Below are positions 43,031 through 51,326 of a stretch of 64,000 nucleotides of DNA, in pieces. Origin of the DNA: Bacteroides acidifaciens (GTDB lineage Bacteria > Bacteroidota > Bacteroidia > Bacteroidales > Bacteroidaceae); assembly GCF_024623065.1 (NCBI RefSeq), contig NZ_JANJZR010000011.1, forward strand, positions 1-64,000, given 5' to 3'. The position numbers and the translations under genes were made by a program. The notes under the pieces are model-generated. The model saw only the letters and a program-made list of their open reading frames with translations. It was not told where the DNA came from and searched no databases. Each line of letters opens with the position of its first letter. Position 1 is the stretch's first letter.

Positions 43031-44191
43031 TTACACCAATTCGTCGGAAATATATCCTTTCGGCAGTTCACGACAATTGTATCCAGAAGCCATTATTTCA
43101 CCGTATGCGCCTGCCGAACGAAGGGCTATCAAGTCGCCGCGCTTCACTTTGTTCAGGTCAATTGCCTTGCCGAAAACATCGGACGATTCGCAGATAGGCC
43201 CTACTACGTCATAAGCCTCTATCGGTTCTTCAGAGGTAATATTTTCCATTTTATGATAAGCCTGATATAATGCCGGACGGATTAAGTCGGTCATACCGGC
43301 ATCAAGGATAGCAAACTTCTTCTTTGCGCCTTGCTTCACATACAAAACTTTAGAAATCAACGTACCGCACTGACCGACTACCGCACGTCCTAATTCAAAA
43401 TGTAAAGTCTGGTAAGGACGCAGCTTCAATTGTCCGGCGTAGGTAGCAAAGTAATCTTTGAAATTCGGGATAGCCTGACGGTTGGGATGCCCGTAATCAA
43501 TACCGAGTCCGCCGCCTACATTGATATGTTCTACTAAAATATGACGGGCTTCAAGTTTATCCTGCAATTCGTTGACACGATTACAGAGAGCTACAAAGTC
43601 ACCCATATCAAGAATCTGCGAACCTATGTGGAAGTGCAGTCCTATGAATTTGACATTCTTCATTTCCTGAGCCACATCGATCACCTTATCCATATCCTGC
43701 ATGCTGATACCGAATTTATTTTCTGCCAGTCCGGTAGTAATATTGGCATGAGTATGTGCACCGACATCAGGATTGATACGGAAAGCCACATTGGCAACTT
43801 TATTTTGGGCGGCAGCTAATTCATTGATTACTTCCAGTTCGGGGATAGACTCGACATTGAAACAGAAGATACCATATTCCAATCCGAGATTGATTTCCCA
43901 ATCAGCCTTGCCTACTCCGGCAAAAACAATTTTGCCGGCAGGGAATCCGGCACGAATAGCAGCGCGGATTTCTCCACCACTCACACAGTCGACTCCCATT
44001 CCGCCCTCACGGATAATGGTAAGTACCTTCGGGTTGGCATTGGCTTTAACAGCATAATGCACTGAATAATTAGGATATTTGGCAACCTCATGGTTTATAG
44101 CCGACAATGTATCGCGCAATACCTTAGTATCATAATAATAAAAAGGAGTCTGCAAAGTGCGGAATTTATCAATTGGAAATATTCCTTTCAT
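43031..44191 (-). CDS. lysA: diaminopimelate decarboxylase
   Basis: The 386-residue fold-type III PLP enzyme carries the PLP lysine in YSVHYAVKANANP and the HIGSQI and GGGLGIDYG phosphate-binding loop. The C-terminal VVGPICESSDVFG cysteine signature and GAYGEIMASGYN are present. It converts meso-diaminopimelate to lysine in the cytoplasm. It is on the short side (about 415 is typical) but nothing is missing. It lies 77 nt after lysC, beyond a terminator, so expression is at least partly separate. Confidence 0.96.
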   Translation of the reverse strand: MKGIFPIDKFRTLQTPFYYYDTKVLRDTLSAINHEVAKYPNYSVHYAVKANANPKVLTIIREGGMGVDCVSGGEIRAAIRAGFPAGKIVFAGVGKADWEINLGLEYGIFCFNVESIPELEVINELAAAQNKVANVAFRINPDVGAHTHANITTGLAENKFGISMQDMDKVIDVAQEMKNVKFIGLHFHIGSQILDMGDFVALCNRVNELQDKLEARHILVEHINVGGGLGIDYGHPNRQAIPNFKDYFATYAGQLKLRPYQTLHFELGRAVVGQCGTLISKVLYVKQGAKKKFAILDAGMTDLIRPALYQAYHKMENITSEEPIEAYDVVGPICESSDVFGKAIDLNKVKRGDLIALRSAGAYGEIMASGYNCRELPKGYISDELV

Positions 44192-44222
44192 AGTTCGGAA
44201 AACTTGTTTAGTTAGTTAAAAA

Positions 44223-44253
44223 GAGCGCTTTTATCAGTTCAGTAAAAGCGCTC
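44223..44253 (-). terminator. terminator between lysC and lysA
   Basis: Perfect 11-bp arms GAGCGCTTTTA / TAAAAGCGCTC with a 9-nt loop are followed on the minus strand by five T. It lies 15 nt past the lysC stop codon and probably attenuates read-through into lysA. Confidence 0.85.
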
Positions 44254-44268
44254 ACATTATTTGTGGAA

Positions 44269-45588
44269 TTATTTGTTGTTGAAAAGCATATCGCTCAGCG
44301 ATTGCAATGCCCTCTTCTTGTCACACTCACGGATGAGGAAAGAAATATTGTAATTACTTCCACCAAAAGAAATCATTCGTACCGGAACATCACGCATCGC
44401 ATCAAGTGCCTTGGCTTCAAAGCCAACGTTCTCCCATTCCAAATCACCTACAACACAAATAATACACATCTCTTTGTCAACGGTTACTGTTCCGTATTTT
44501 TTCAGATCGTCCAGAATCTCGTTCAGATGCTTCGTGTTATCGATTGTTACAGATACACCTACCTCTGAAGTACAGATCATGTCGATAGACGTCTGATAGC
44601 TTTCGAAGATCTCGAATACCTTGCGCAAGAAACCGTGGGCAAGTAACATACGGCTGGATTTGATTTTGATAGCCGTAATGTTTTCCTTCGCTGCTACTGC
44701 CTTGATTTTACCTTTTTCCGTGTCGTTGGAAATCAGCGTACCGGGAGCTTCCGGGTCCATGGTGTTCAACAGACGTACAGGGATATTGGCATATTTGGCA
44801 GGCTGGATACAGGTGGGATGCAGGATTTTTGCACCGAAGTAAGCCAACTCGGCCGCTTCTTCAAAATGAAGCTGACGAACCGGGGATGTCTTGTCGACAA
44901 CACGCGGGTCGTTGTTATGCATACCATCGATGTCTGTCCATATCTGGATTTCGGAAGCGTTCACAGCAGCACCAATCAGGGATGCGGTGTAGTCGCTACC
45001 ACCACGTTGCAGGTTGTCTATCTCGCCGTAAGCGTTGCGGCAGATGAAACCTTGCGTAATGTAGATTTCTACATCCGGATAGAGATCAAGCTGTGCGCGC
45101 AATTTATCCTTAATATATACAGGATCCGGTTCTGCGTTCTTGTCAGTACGCATGAATTCCAAAGCCGGAAGCAACACAGACTTCACACCACATTCCTGCA
45201 GATAGAAGTTCACCATGGCCGTAGAAATAAGCTCTCCCTGTGCCAAAACCACTTTCTCTTCAAACAAAGTGAAAAGGTCTTTCGTATAGGAGCGGATGTA
45301 GTCGAAGTGGGATTTGACAACTTCAAGACCTTTCTGTTTATATTCCTGAGTGGCGAAAAGCTCATCAATGTGCTGTTTATATTTTGCTTCCAACTTATTG
45401 ATAATCTCGTTGGCACCCTCCGGATTCTTCTTATACAGATAGTCCGAAATTTCCACCAATGTGTTTGTCGTGCCTGACATAGCAGAAAGGACAACAATCT
45501 TCTGTTCACCATCGGTAATCAATTTGGCTACTTCCTTCATGCGCTGAGCAGAACCTACGGAAGTTCCTCCAAACTTTAAAACTTTCAT
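44269..45588 (-). CDS. lysC: monofunctional aspartate kinase
   Basis: The 439-residue enzyme begins MKVLKFGGTSVGSAQRM and has QGFICRNAYGEIDNLQRGGSDYTASL, the kinase signature. Two ACT domains follow (about 290-439). It phosphorylates aspartate as the first step to lysine, threonine and methionine. The ACT domains suggest feedback control by lysine or another end product. It lies 13 nt after ftsE in the same direction. Confidence 0.96.
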   Translation of the reverse strand: MKVLKFGGTSVGSAQRMKEVAKLITDGEQKIVVLSAMSGTTNTLVEISDYLYKKNPEGANEIINKLEAKYKQHIDELFATQEYKQKGLEVVKSHFDYIRSYTKDLFTLFEEKVVLAQGELISTAMVNFYLQECGVKSVLLPALEFMRTDKNAEPDPVYIKDKLRAQLDLYPDVEIYITQGFICRNAYGEIDNLQRGGSDYTASLIGAAVNASEIQIWTDIDGMHNNDPRVVDKTSPVRQLHFEEAAELAYFGAKILHPTCIQPAKYANIPVRLLNTMDPEAPGTLISNDTEKGKIKAVAAKENITAIKIKSSRMLLAHGFLRKVFEIFESYQTSIDMICTSEVGVSVTIDNTKHLNEILDDLKKYGTVTVDKEMCIICVVGDLEWENVGFEAKALDAMRDVPVRMISFGGSNYNISFLIRECDKKRALQSLSDMLFNNK

Positions 45589-45601
45589 TTTCGTTACTGT
45601 T

Positions 45602-46330
45602 TTAGTTATCTATATTTAAATCTATTTCTATTGTTCTCTGCCGGGGCATATATTCGGCTGTCACATCTACAATCTGATGGTCGGCACAACGATATACCCT
45701 GCCCGGATACTCTTTCAGCAATTGCAGATTGTGTGTCGTCATCATTACGGACGAACCGGAACCACAGATATTGTGCAACAATTCAACAATGGACTTTCCG
45801 GTTTCCACATCTAAGTTTCCCGTCGGTTCATCCGCAAGGATGATGGCGGGAGAATTGAGTACGGCACGTGCAATCACAATGCGTTGTTGCTCACCACCGG
45901 AAAGCTCGTTCGGGAGCTTATAACCCTTGTTGGACATTCCCACCAGCTGAAGCACCTCTTCAATGCGGTCTTGGATTTCCTGTTTGTTTTTCCAGCCTGT
46001 GGCACGAAGTACAAATTCCAGATTATTATATACAGTCCGGTCTGTAAGCAACTGAAAATCCTGAAAGACAATGCCTAATTTCCGGCGCAATTGCGGAATA
46101 TGCTTACGTTTGATAGAACGCATGTCATAACCTAACACTTCCGCTTCACCGTCGATTATGTCCAGTTCGCCATACAAGGTCTTGAGCAGACTCGTTTTTC
46201 CCGAGCCTACTTTTCCTATCAGATAGACGAACTCTCCTTTGTGCAATTCCAGATTTACATCGCTTAGCACACAGAGTTCCTGTTGATGGATTTCTACGTT
46301 CTTATATTGAATCAACGCCTCGTCATCCAT
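45602..46330 (-). CDS. ftsE: FtsE-like ABC ATPase
   Basis: The 242-residue ABC protein has Walker A GKVGSGKTSLLKTLYG, signature LSGGEQQRIVIARAVL, Walker B IILADEPTGNLD and the H-loop MMTTHN. The sequence around NxxLVFQDFQLL (here GIVFQDFQLLTDRTVYNN) and the D-loop is FtsE-type. FtsE works with the membrane protein FtsX to control peptidoglycan hydrolases at division. No ftsX is adjacent. It sits between hisIE and lysC with 42 and 13 nt gaps. Confidence 0.88.
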   Translation of the reverse strand: MDDEALIQYKNVEIHQQELCVLSDVNLELHKGEFVYLIGKVGSGKTSLLKTLYGELDIIDGEAEVLGYDMRSIKRKHIPQLRRKLGIVFQDFQLLTDRTVYNNLEFVLRATGWKNKQEIQDRIEEVLQLVGMSNKGYKLPNELSGGEQQRIVIARAVLNSPAIILADEPTGNLDVETGKSIVELLHNICGSGSSVMMTTHNLQLLKEYPGRVYRCADHQIVDVTAEYMPRQRTIEIDLNIDN

Positions 46331-46372
46331 ACCGACTCTTGTTTCATTTTTTAATTTTTAAATATTAATTGT

Positions 46373-46984
46373 TCAATGTTTCTTCCATGTACTGCTGTGT
46401 CTTTCCTGCAATTCACGTGCAAGATCTTCGAGACGATAGCCTTTTGAAGTAAGCAATACAATCAGGTGGTAAATGAGGTCGGCTCCTTCGTAAATCAGGC
46501 GGTCGTCTGTTCCGTTGGTTGCTTCGATGACTGTTTCTACGGCTTCTTCACCTACTTTTTGAGCCATCTTATTGATTCCCGACTGAAACAGACTGGTAGT
46601 ATAAGAACCTTCGGGCATTTCTTCATGACGTTTGTCAATGAAATCTTGCAATGCTTTCAGGAACATAACCGGTTCTTCGTTTTTCTCACCCCAGCAAGTA
46701 TCTGTACCTGTATGGCATACGGGACCTACCGGATTCGCCTGTATCAGTAGTGTATCATTGTCACAATCGGCTTTGATAGAAACTACGTGAAGGAAGTTAC
46801 CGCTTTCTTCGCCTTTTGTCCAAAGACGATTCTTGGTGCGGCTGAAGAAAGTAACTTTTCCGGTTTCTACCGTTTTATCATAAGCTTCTTTATTCATGAA
46901 GCCCAGCATCAGGACTTTACGTGTCTCGTTGTCCTGTATGATAGCCGGAACGAGTCCGTTCGTTTTATCGAAATCCAATTCCAT
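46373..46984 (-). CDS. hisIE: bifunctional phosphoribosyl-AMP cyclohydrolase/phosphoribosyl-ATP pyrophosphatase
   Basis: The 203-residue protein combines HisI (about 1-110, with VLMLGFMNKEAYDKT, WTKGEESGNFLHVVSI, DCDNDTLLIQANPVGPVCHTGTDTCWG) and HisE (about 112-203, with the KVGEEAVETVIEA helix and Asp-rich HLIVLL). It catalyses steps 2 and 3 of histidine synthesis. It is downstream of hisF by 190 nt and upstream of ftsE. Confidence 0.96.
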   Translation of the reverse strand: MELDFDKTNGLVPAIIQDNETRKVLMLGFMNKEAYDKTVETGKVTFFSRTKNRLWTKGEESGNFLHVVSIKADCDNDTLLIQANPVGPVCHTGTDTCWGEKNEEPVMFLKALQDFIDKRHEEMPEGSYTTSLFQSGINKMAQKVGEEAVETVIEATNGTDDRLIYEGADLIYHLIVLLTSKGYRLEDLARELQERHSSTWKKH

Positions 46985-47119
46985 TTTTATATAAGTTCCA
47001 ATTACTATTTCAAATTACAATTATGAGCTATTCGCCTATGAAGTTTTTTGCAGATATCTTATTCTATTTATCTAAATAGATTATTCATCCGCATGGAAAC
47101 CTGGCCGGGGTGCCTCACC

Positions 47120-47200
47120 CCTAATGGTAATTCCTTCGCCGCAGCCTGAAGGATAATTTTTGCTGCGCAGTAATTACCTAATGGTAATTCCTTCGCCGCA
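47120..47200. repeat. 24-bp direct repeat from the hisF 3' end
   Basis: The 24-bp segment at 47177-47200, which encodes the last 8 residues of HisF, is repeated exactly at 47120-47143 in the spacer. Its reading frame also stays open to a stop (GEGITIR plus Gly). It looks like a recent local duplication of 57-bp period. Confidence 0.9.
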
Positions 47201-47926
47201 AAGATACAATTTTAATTCGGTAATTTTAATTTCTCCGAAGTGAAAAACACTGGCAGCCAAGGCGGCATCTGCTTTTCCTTGTAAAAACACATCACGGAAG
47301 TGCTCTTTGCAGCCTGCCCCGCCCGAAGCTATGATAGGAATGGAAAGCTGATCCGCCAAAACAGCAAGTGCATCATTTGCATAACCGGCCTTTACACCAT
47401 CGTGATTCATGCTTGTGAAGAGAATTTCTCCCGCTCCACGCTCCTGGGCTTCTTTTGTCCATTCGAACAGGTCTTTATCCGTTTCAATACGTCCTCCATT
47501 CAAGTAACATTTCCAACCATTTTCGGTTTGTTTGGCATCTACCGCCAACACACAAACCTGCGAACCGAAATTCTTTGCAATTTCGTCAATCAGTTGCGGA
47601 TTGCGGATTGCGGAAGAGTTGATAGAAATCTTGTCAGCTCCGGCATTGAGCAGACGGTCTACATCGCTTAGTTCGTTGATGCCGCCACCTACGGTAAACG
47701 GGATATTGATATTAGCAGCAATCCGTTTTACCAATTCCGTGAAAGTCTTGCGTCCTTCATGACTTGCAGTGATATCCAGGAAAACAAGTTCATCGGCTCC
47801 TTGTTCACTGTAAGCCCGCCCCAACTCTACCGGATCACCGGCTTGGCGCAAATTGACAAAATTCGTTCCTTTCACGGTTTGCCCGTCTTTTATATCCAGA
47901 CAAGGTACTATTCTTTTTGCTAACAC
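47174..47926 (-). CDS. hisF: imidazole glycerol phosphate synthase, cyclase subunit
   Basis: The 250-residue beta/alpha barrel shows [62 protein letters not shown] and the phosphate loop [12 protein letters not shown]. Together with HisH it makes imidazole glycerol phosphate and AICAR. It lies downstream of hisA with a 153-nt spacer of tandem repeats. The last codons are duplicated in the 3' flank. Confidence 0.97.
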   Translation of the reverse strand: MLAKRIVPCLDIKDGQTVKGTNFVNLRQAGDPVELGRAYSEQGADELVFLDITASHEGRKTFTELVKRIAANINIPFTVGGGINELSDVDRLLNAGADKISINSSAIRNPQLIDEIAKNFGSQVCVLAVDAKQTENGWKCYLNGGRIETDKDLFEWTKEAQERGAGEILFTSMNHDGVKAGYANDALAVLADQLSIPIIASGGAGCKEHFRDVFLQGKADAALAASVFHFGEIKITELKLYLCGEGITIR

Positions 47927-47960
47927 AATCCTATTTTATTTATTGTTCAACAATTTATAA

Positions 47961-48014
47961 TCTATATCCCTGAAGTTTGATTATTTATCTATATCCCTAA
48001 AGTTTAATTATTTA
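47961..48014. repeat. two 27-bp tandem repeats between hisA and hisF
   Basis: TCTATATCCCTGAAGTTTGA plus TTATTTA is repeated with two changes, units 47961-47987 and 47988-48014. Confidence 0.8.
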
Positions 48015-48079
48015 TCTCCTCTTATAATAAGAAAGCAACCATTTATAATACAAACAGCCATTTTATTCCGGTACGCTAA

Positions 48080-48799
48080 TTATAAAAAGATTCTCAAATC
48101 TTTTAGGGTGATATGTCCTTCGTACAATGCCTTGCCGAAAATTACTCCGGACACTCCGGCTTCGTTCAAGGCAATAATGTCATCGACATTACTTACTCCG
48201 CCACTGGCCATCAGATAGAGGTCGGGAAATTTCTCCAGCATCTCCTTATATAAATCAATGGAAGGTCCACTCAGCATCCCGTCACAACTGATGTCTGTGC
48301 AGATTACTTTTCGTATACCTTTCTCCATATAATTTTCAAGAAATGGAAAAAGTTCACAGGCACTTTCGTCTTTCCAACCATTGACGGCTATCTTATGATC
48401 TTTTACGTCTGCCCCCAAAATAATTCTCTCGCTTCCGTACACGTCAAGCCAATGACAGAACAGTTCGGGGTCTTTCACGGCAATGCTGCCACCCGTCACC
48501 ATTTGTGCACCGCTTTCGAAAGCAATTCTCAAGTCTTCATCACTCTTTACTCCACCACCAAAATCTATTACCAAGGAAGTACGGATAGCAATCCGTTCCA
48601 ACACCCGATAATTGACTATATGATGAGAAGCGGCCCCGTCCAAGTCTACCACGTGAAGCCTGCGAACACCGTTCGCTTCAAACTCCTTGGCAACTTCCAC
48701 CGGATTTTCGTTATATACTTTCTTACTGTCGTAATCTCCCTGGGAAAGGCGTACGCACTTTCCGTCAATAATATCAATGGCTGGAATAATTTCTATCAT
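48080..48799 (-). CDS. hisA: phosphoribosylformimino-5-aminoimidazole carboxamide ribotide isomerase
   Basis: The 239-residue barrel shows [20 protein letters not shown] with the catalytic Asp, [23 protein letters not shown], and [20 protein letters not shown], then [13 protein letters not shown]. It performs the Amadori isomerisation (step 4 of histidine synthesis). It is 182 nt downstream of hisH across a seven-unit tandem repeat. Confidence 0.97.
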   Translation of the reverse strand: MIEIIPAIDIIDGKCVRLSQGDYDSKKVYNENPVEVAKEFEANGVRRLHVVDLDGAASHHIVNYRVLERIAIRTSLVIDFGGGVKSDEDLRIAFESGAQMVTGGSIAVKDPELFCHWLDVYGSERIILGADVKDHKIAVNGWKDESACELFPFLENYMEKGIRKVICTDISCDGMLSGPSIDLYKEMLEKFPDLYLMASGGVSNVDDIIALNEAGVSGVIFGKALYEGHITLKDLRIFL

Positions 48800-48818
48800 C
48801 TATTATTTATTTGCTAAA

Positions 48819-48979
48819 AGTTTATTATAAACGATGAACGAGTTTATTATAAACGATGATGGAGTTTATTATAAACAGCGACATTGTTTATCATAAACAG
48901 CGATATAGTTTATTATAAACGGCGACATAGTTTATCATAAACAGCGATATAGTTTATTATAAACGGCGACATAGTTTAT
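48819..48979. repeat. 22-bp tandem repeat, seven units plus a partial
   Basis: Units start every 22 bp from 48819 to 48951. Each contains GTTTATNATAAAC, a 13-bp palindrome, followed by a spacer such as AGCGACATA. The array fills the gap between hisH and hisA. Later units alternate TT and TC at the centre. The regular spacing near two helical turns could bind a protein or make a set of small hairpins. Confidence 0.9.
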
Positions 48980-48981
48980 AT

Positions 48982-49572
48982 TTATAGATTCAAAAAGTTC
49001 ATCAGAATCTTCTCTCCCGTCTTACCGCTTTTCTCCGGATGAAACTGGGTGGCATAAAAATTGTCTTTATGCAAGGCGGCACTAAAGGGGTGAATATAAT
49101 CAGTTGTAGCAGCAGTAAAGTCACAGGCAGGCACATAAAAGCTATGTACGAAATAGACGAACTCTTCTTCGGTGAATCCTTCAAAGAGTTTGCTGTTCGT
49201 GCTCCCAATGGTATTCCATCCCATGTGCGGAACTTTATCCTCGTGCTTCTGCGGAACAAAACGTTTCACGTCCACATCAAAGATATTCAAACAATCAACC
49301 GCTCCTTCTTCGGAATGCCGGCACATCAACTGCATGCCAAGACAAATTCCCAATACAGGCTGACGGAGACTCTTTATCAATTCGTCCAGCCCTGTCGCTT
49401 TCAGGTGTTTCATGGTAGTCTCCGCCTCTCCCACTCCGGGGAAAATAACTTTATCTGCCGACTGGAGTTTTTCCTTATCGGCAGTAATCACCGCTTCCAC
49501 GCCCAACCGCTTCAAAGCATAATCCACGGAACGAATATTGCCGGCATTGTATTTTACAACTGCTACTTTCAT
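48982..49572 (-). CDS. hisH: imidazole glycerol phosphate synthase, glutaminase subunit
   Basis: The 196-residue class I glutamine amidotransferase shows the nucleophile Cys in PVLGICLGMQLM, and the His-Glu pair in ATQFHPEKSG. It supplies ammonia to HisF. Its ATG overlaps the stop codon of purU (ATGA), so the two are translationally coupled. Confidence 0.97.
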   Translation of the reverse strand: MKVAVVKYNAGNIRSVDYALKRLGVEAVITADKEKLQSADKVIFPGVGEAETTMKHLKATGLDELIKSLRQPVLGICLGMQLMCRHSEEGAVDCLNIFDVDVKRFVPQKHEDKVPHMGWNTIGSTNSKLFEGFTEEEFVYFVHSFYVPACDFTAATTDYIHPFSAALHKDNFYATQFHPEKSGKTGEKILMNFLNL

Positions 49573-50429
49573 CAGCTAAATATTACTGTTTTATTTTTAT
49601 AAGCCAAAACTTTACGTTCGATATGCTTCTGTACGGCACGCGAGAGGACAATCTTCTCCAAATCCTTTCCTTTATTTACAAGGTCTTCGATAGAGTCTTT
49701 ATGAGTGATACGCACCACGTCTTGTTCGATAATCGGACCTGCGTCCAGTTCGGTCGTTACATAATGACTGGTTGCACCGATAATCTTCACCCCTCTTTGG
49801 AAAGCGGCATGGTAAGGCTTCGCACCTACGAACGCAGGAAGGAAAGAGTGGTGAATATTGATTATCTTATTCGGATAAGCGTTTATCATCTGTTCGGAAA
49901 TCACTTGCATATAGCGTGCCAATACGATAAATGTAATCTTATGCTTGGCAAGCAGTTCCATTTCCTTGCGTTCCTGTTCTTCTTTCGTCTCCTTCGTGAT
50001 GGGGAACAGATAGAAAGGAATGCCGAAACGTTCGGCCACATGCTGCAAATCGGGGTGATTGCTTATAATAAGAGGTATCTCTACATTCCACTCACCTGCC
50101 GTATAGCGTGCCAGCATATCGAAAAGGCAGTGCGACAGCTTGGAAACGAAAATAGCCATACGCGGTTTCACATCCGAGAAATAAAGGCGGAAATCCATTT
50201 CGTATTTTTGAGCGTAAAGTGTTCTGAAATAATCTTCAATCTTTTCCTGAGGAACTAAAAAGTCTTTCAATTCCCATTCAATACGCATGAAGAATATGTT
50301 TTCTACATGGTCTACATATTGGTCCAAATAGATAATATTTCCTTTGTTTACCGTAATAAAGTCCGTCACTTCCGCAAGGATTCCCGGTTTGTCGGGACAG
50401 TGCAATAACAGTTTGGCTGTTGTCATCAT
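49572..50429 (-). CDS. purU: formyltetrahydrofolate deformylase
   Basis: The 285-residue protein begins MMTTAKLLLHCPDKPGILAEV, an ACT domain; an upstream start 33 codons earlier is rejected because it lies in AT-rich non-conserved sequence. The catalytic formyltransferase-type domain includes NHPDLQHVAERFGIPF, NIHHSFLPAFVGAKPYHAAF and TTELDAGPIIEQDVVRI. It hydrolyses 10-formyl-THF to THF and formate, balancing one-carbon units for purine and histidine-related AICAR recycling. It heads the his run. Confidence 0.95.
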   Translation of the reverse strand: MMTTAKLLLHCPDKPGILAEVTDFITVNKGNIIYLDQYVDHVENIFFMRIEWELKDFLVPQEKIEDYFRTLYAQKYEMDFRLYFSDVKPRMAIFVSKLSHCLFDMLARYTAGEWNVEIPLIISNHPDLQHVAERFGIPFYLFPITKETKEEQERKEMELLAKHKITFIVLARYMQVISEQMINAYPNKIINIHHSFLPAFVGAKPYHAAFQRGVKIIGATSHYVTTELDAGPIIEQDVVRITHKDSIEDLVNKGKDLEKIVLSRAVQKHIERKVLAYKNKTVIFS

Positions 50430-50608
50430 TCTTTTTGCTAATTTACGATTCCAGGCAGAATTGTTTTCCACCTTTCTAATTTTAGTTTGCAAAAATAACG
50501 ATTTATTGCAAAATCGCGAATTATTCAAGCAGAAAGTTGATATAAAAACAGAGATTTCTTACAGATAGAAAGAATTCGGGAGCTATTTTCTATGAATAGA
50601 ATGACAAA

Positions 50609-50745
50609 CTTCGGGATAATGATGCTATTGCCTTCGGGATAGTGATGCTATTGCCTTCAGGATAATGACGCCATCCGATTGTCATAGTGACGCCATCCGG
50701 TTGTCATAGTGACGCCATCACAATAGGATAGCGTCACTATCCGAA
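50609..50745. repeat. 22-23-bp tandem repeats with a terminal inverted unit
   Basis: Five units (starts 50609, 50632, 50655, 50677, 50699) drift from CTTCGGGATAATGATGCTAT to ATTGTCATAGTGACGCCATC. A sixth unit at about 50723-50745 (GATAGCGTCACTATCC) is an inverted copy, allowing a hairpin. It lies between purU and the tRNA genes. The rest of 50430-50920 holds no gene. Confidence 0.8.
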
Positions 50746-50867
50746 GAGAAGAAAAAAACGATATTTTTTTCATTTCAAAAGTACTCAAAATGAGACACTA
50801 AGCATTTTTCCCGTTTTTTCTTGAAAAAAACTTTTCCTAAAACGCTTGCAGATTTACAAAAAACAAC

Positions 50868-50875
50868 TACCTTTG
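50868..50875 (+). promoter_or_regulatory. -7 box of the tRNA-Asp promoter
   Basis: TACCTTTG matches TAnnTTTG, and TTGC lies 18-20 nt upstream in place of TTTG. The transcript would start near GCACCCGC, as at the presumed rRNA promoter at 136-143. Confidence 0.55.
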
Positions 50876-50920
50876 CACCCGCAATCGAGAGAGAGATGCA
50901 GATTAACAAAATGAAATTCT

Positions 50921-50994
50921 GGTGCGTTAGTTCAGTTGGTTAGAATACATGCCTGTCACGCATGGGGTCACGGGTTCGAGTCCCGTACGCACCG
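50921..50994 (+). tRNA. tRNA-Asp (GTC), copy 1
   Basis: The 74-nt cloverleaf has a 7-bp acceptor stem (GGTGCGT / ACGCACC), anticodon GTC in a CTGTCAC loop, the TTCGAGT T loop, and discriminator G, as expected for tRNA-Asp. CCA is not encoded. A second identical copy follows 65 nt later. Confidence 0.98.
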
Positions 50995-51059
50995 CTTCTT
51001 TAATAGAGAGGCGGAAAGAAATAAAATGAGTTAGTCTGAATAAAAGCAGAATAAAATTT

Positions 51060-51133
51060 GGTGCGTTAGTTCAGTTGGTTAGAATACATGCCTGTCACGC
51101 ATGGGGTCACGGGTTCGAGTCCCGTACGCACCG
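51060..51133 (+). tRNA. tRNA-Asp (GTC), copy 2
   Basis: Identical over all 74 nt to the first copy. It is followed by a strong terminator at 51168. Such tandem tRNA genes are a common integration site for mobile DNA. The AT-rich gene starting about 190 nt downstream is consistent with that, but no 3'-tRNA duplicate (att site) was found in the window. Confidence 0.98.
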
Positions 51134-51167
51134 CAATAAACACTGAAAATTAATGTATTACAAGTAT

Positions 51168-51210
51168 AACACCCAGTTTTACACCCAATAATGTAAAACT
51201 GGGTGTTTTT
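51168..51210 (+). terminator. tRNA-Asp operon terminator
   Basis: Perfect 15-bp arms AACACCCAGTTTTAC / GTAAAACTGGGTGTT with a 10-nt loop are followed by T-rich sequence. It ends the two-tRNA transcript. Confidence 0.9.
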
Positions 51211-51279
51211 ATTTTATTTAAGTTTTTTCTTCTCTAGTCATTTTTTTTCTGAAGAAATCAGAACTAAGTGAGTATGTTT

Positions 51280-51287
51280 TTCTAGTT
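51280..51287 (+). promoter_or_regulatory. -7 box for the GNAT-fusion gene
   Basis: TAGTTTTG matches TAnnTTTG. It directly precedes an ATG at 51288, so that ATG would lie at or before the transcription start and is unlikely to be used. Confidence 0.5.
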
Positions 51288-51326
51288 TTGCATGCAAAAC
51301 TAATCGAGTATTTTATAGTTAGAGTT

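Noticed and set aside
44269..45588. Bifunctional aspartate kinase/homoserine dehydrogenase (ThrA)
   Set aside because: The protein ends after the ACT domains at 439 residues, with no dehydrogenase part.
48819..48979. CRISPR array
   Set aside because: The units are contiguous with no unique spacers and no cas genes are near. It is a plain tandem repeat.
50609..50745. CRISPR array near the tRNA genes
   Set aside because: Drifting direct units without spacers, one of them inverted. Not a CRISPR.
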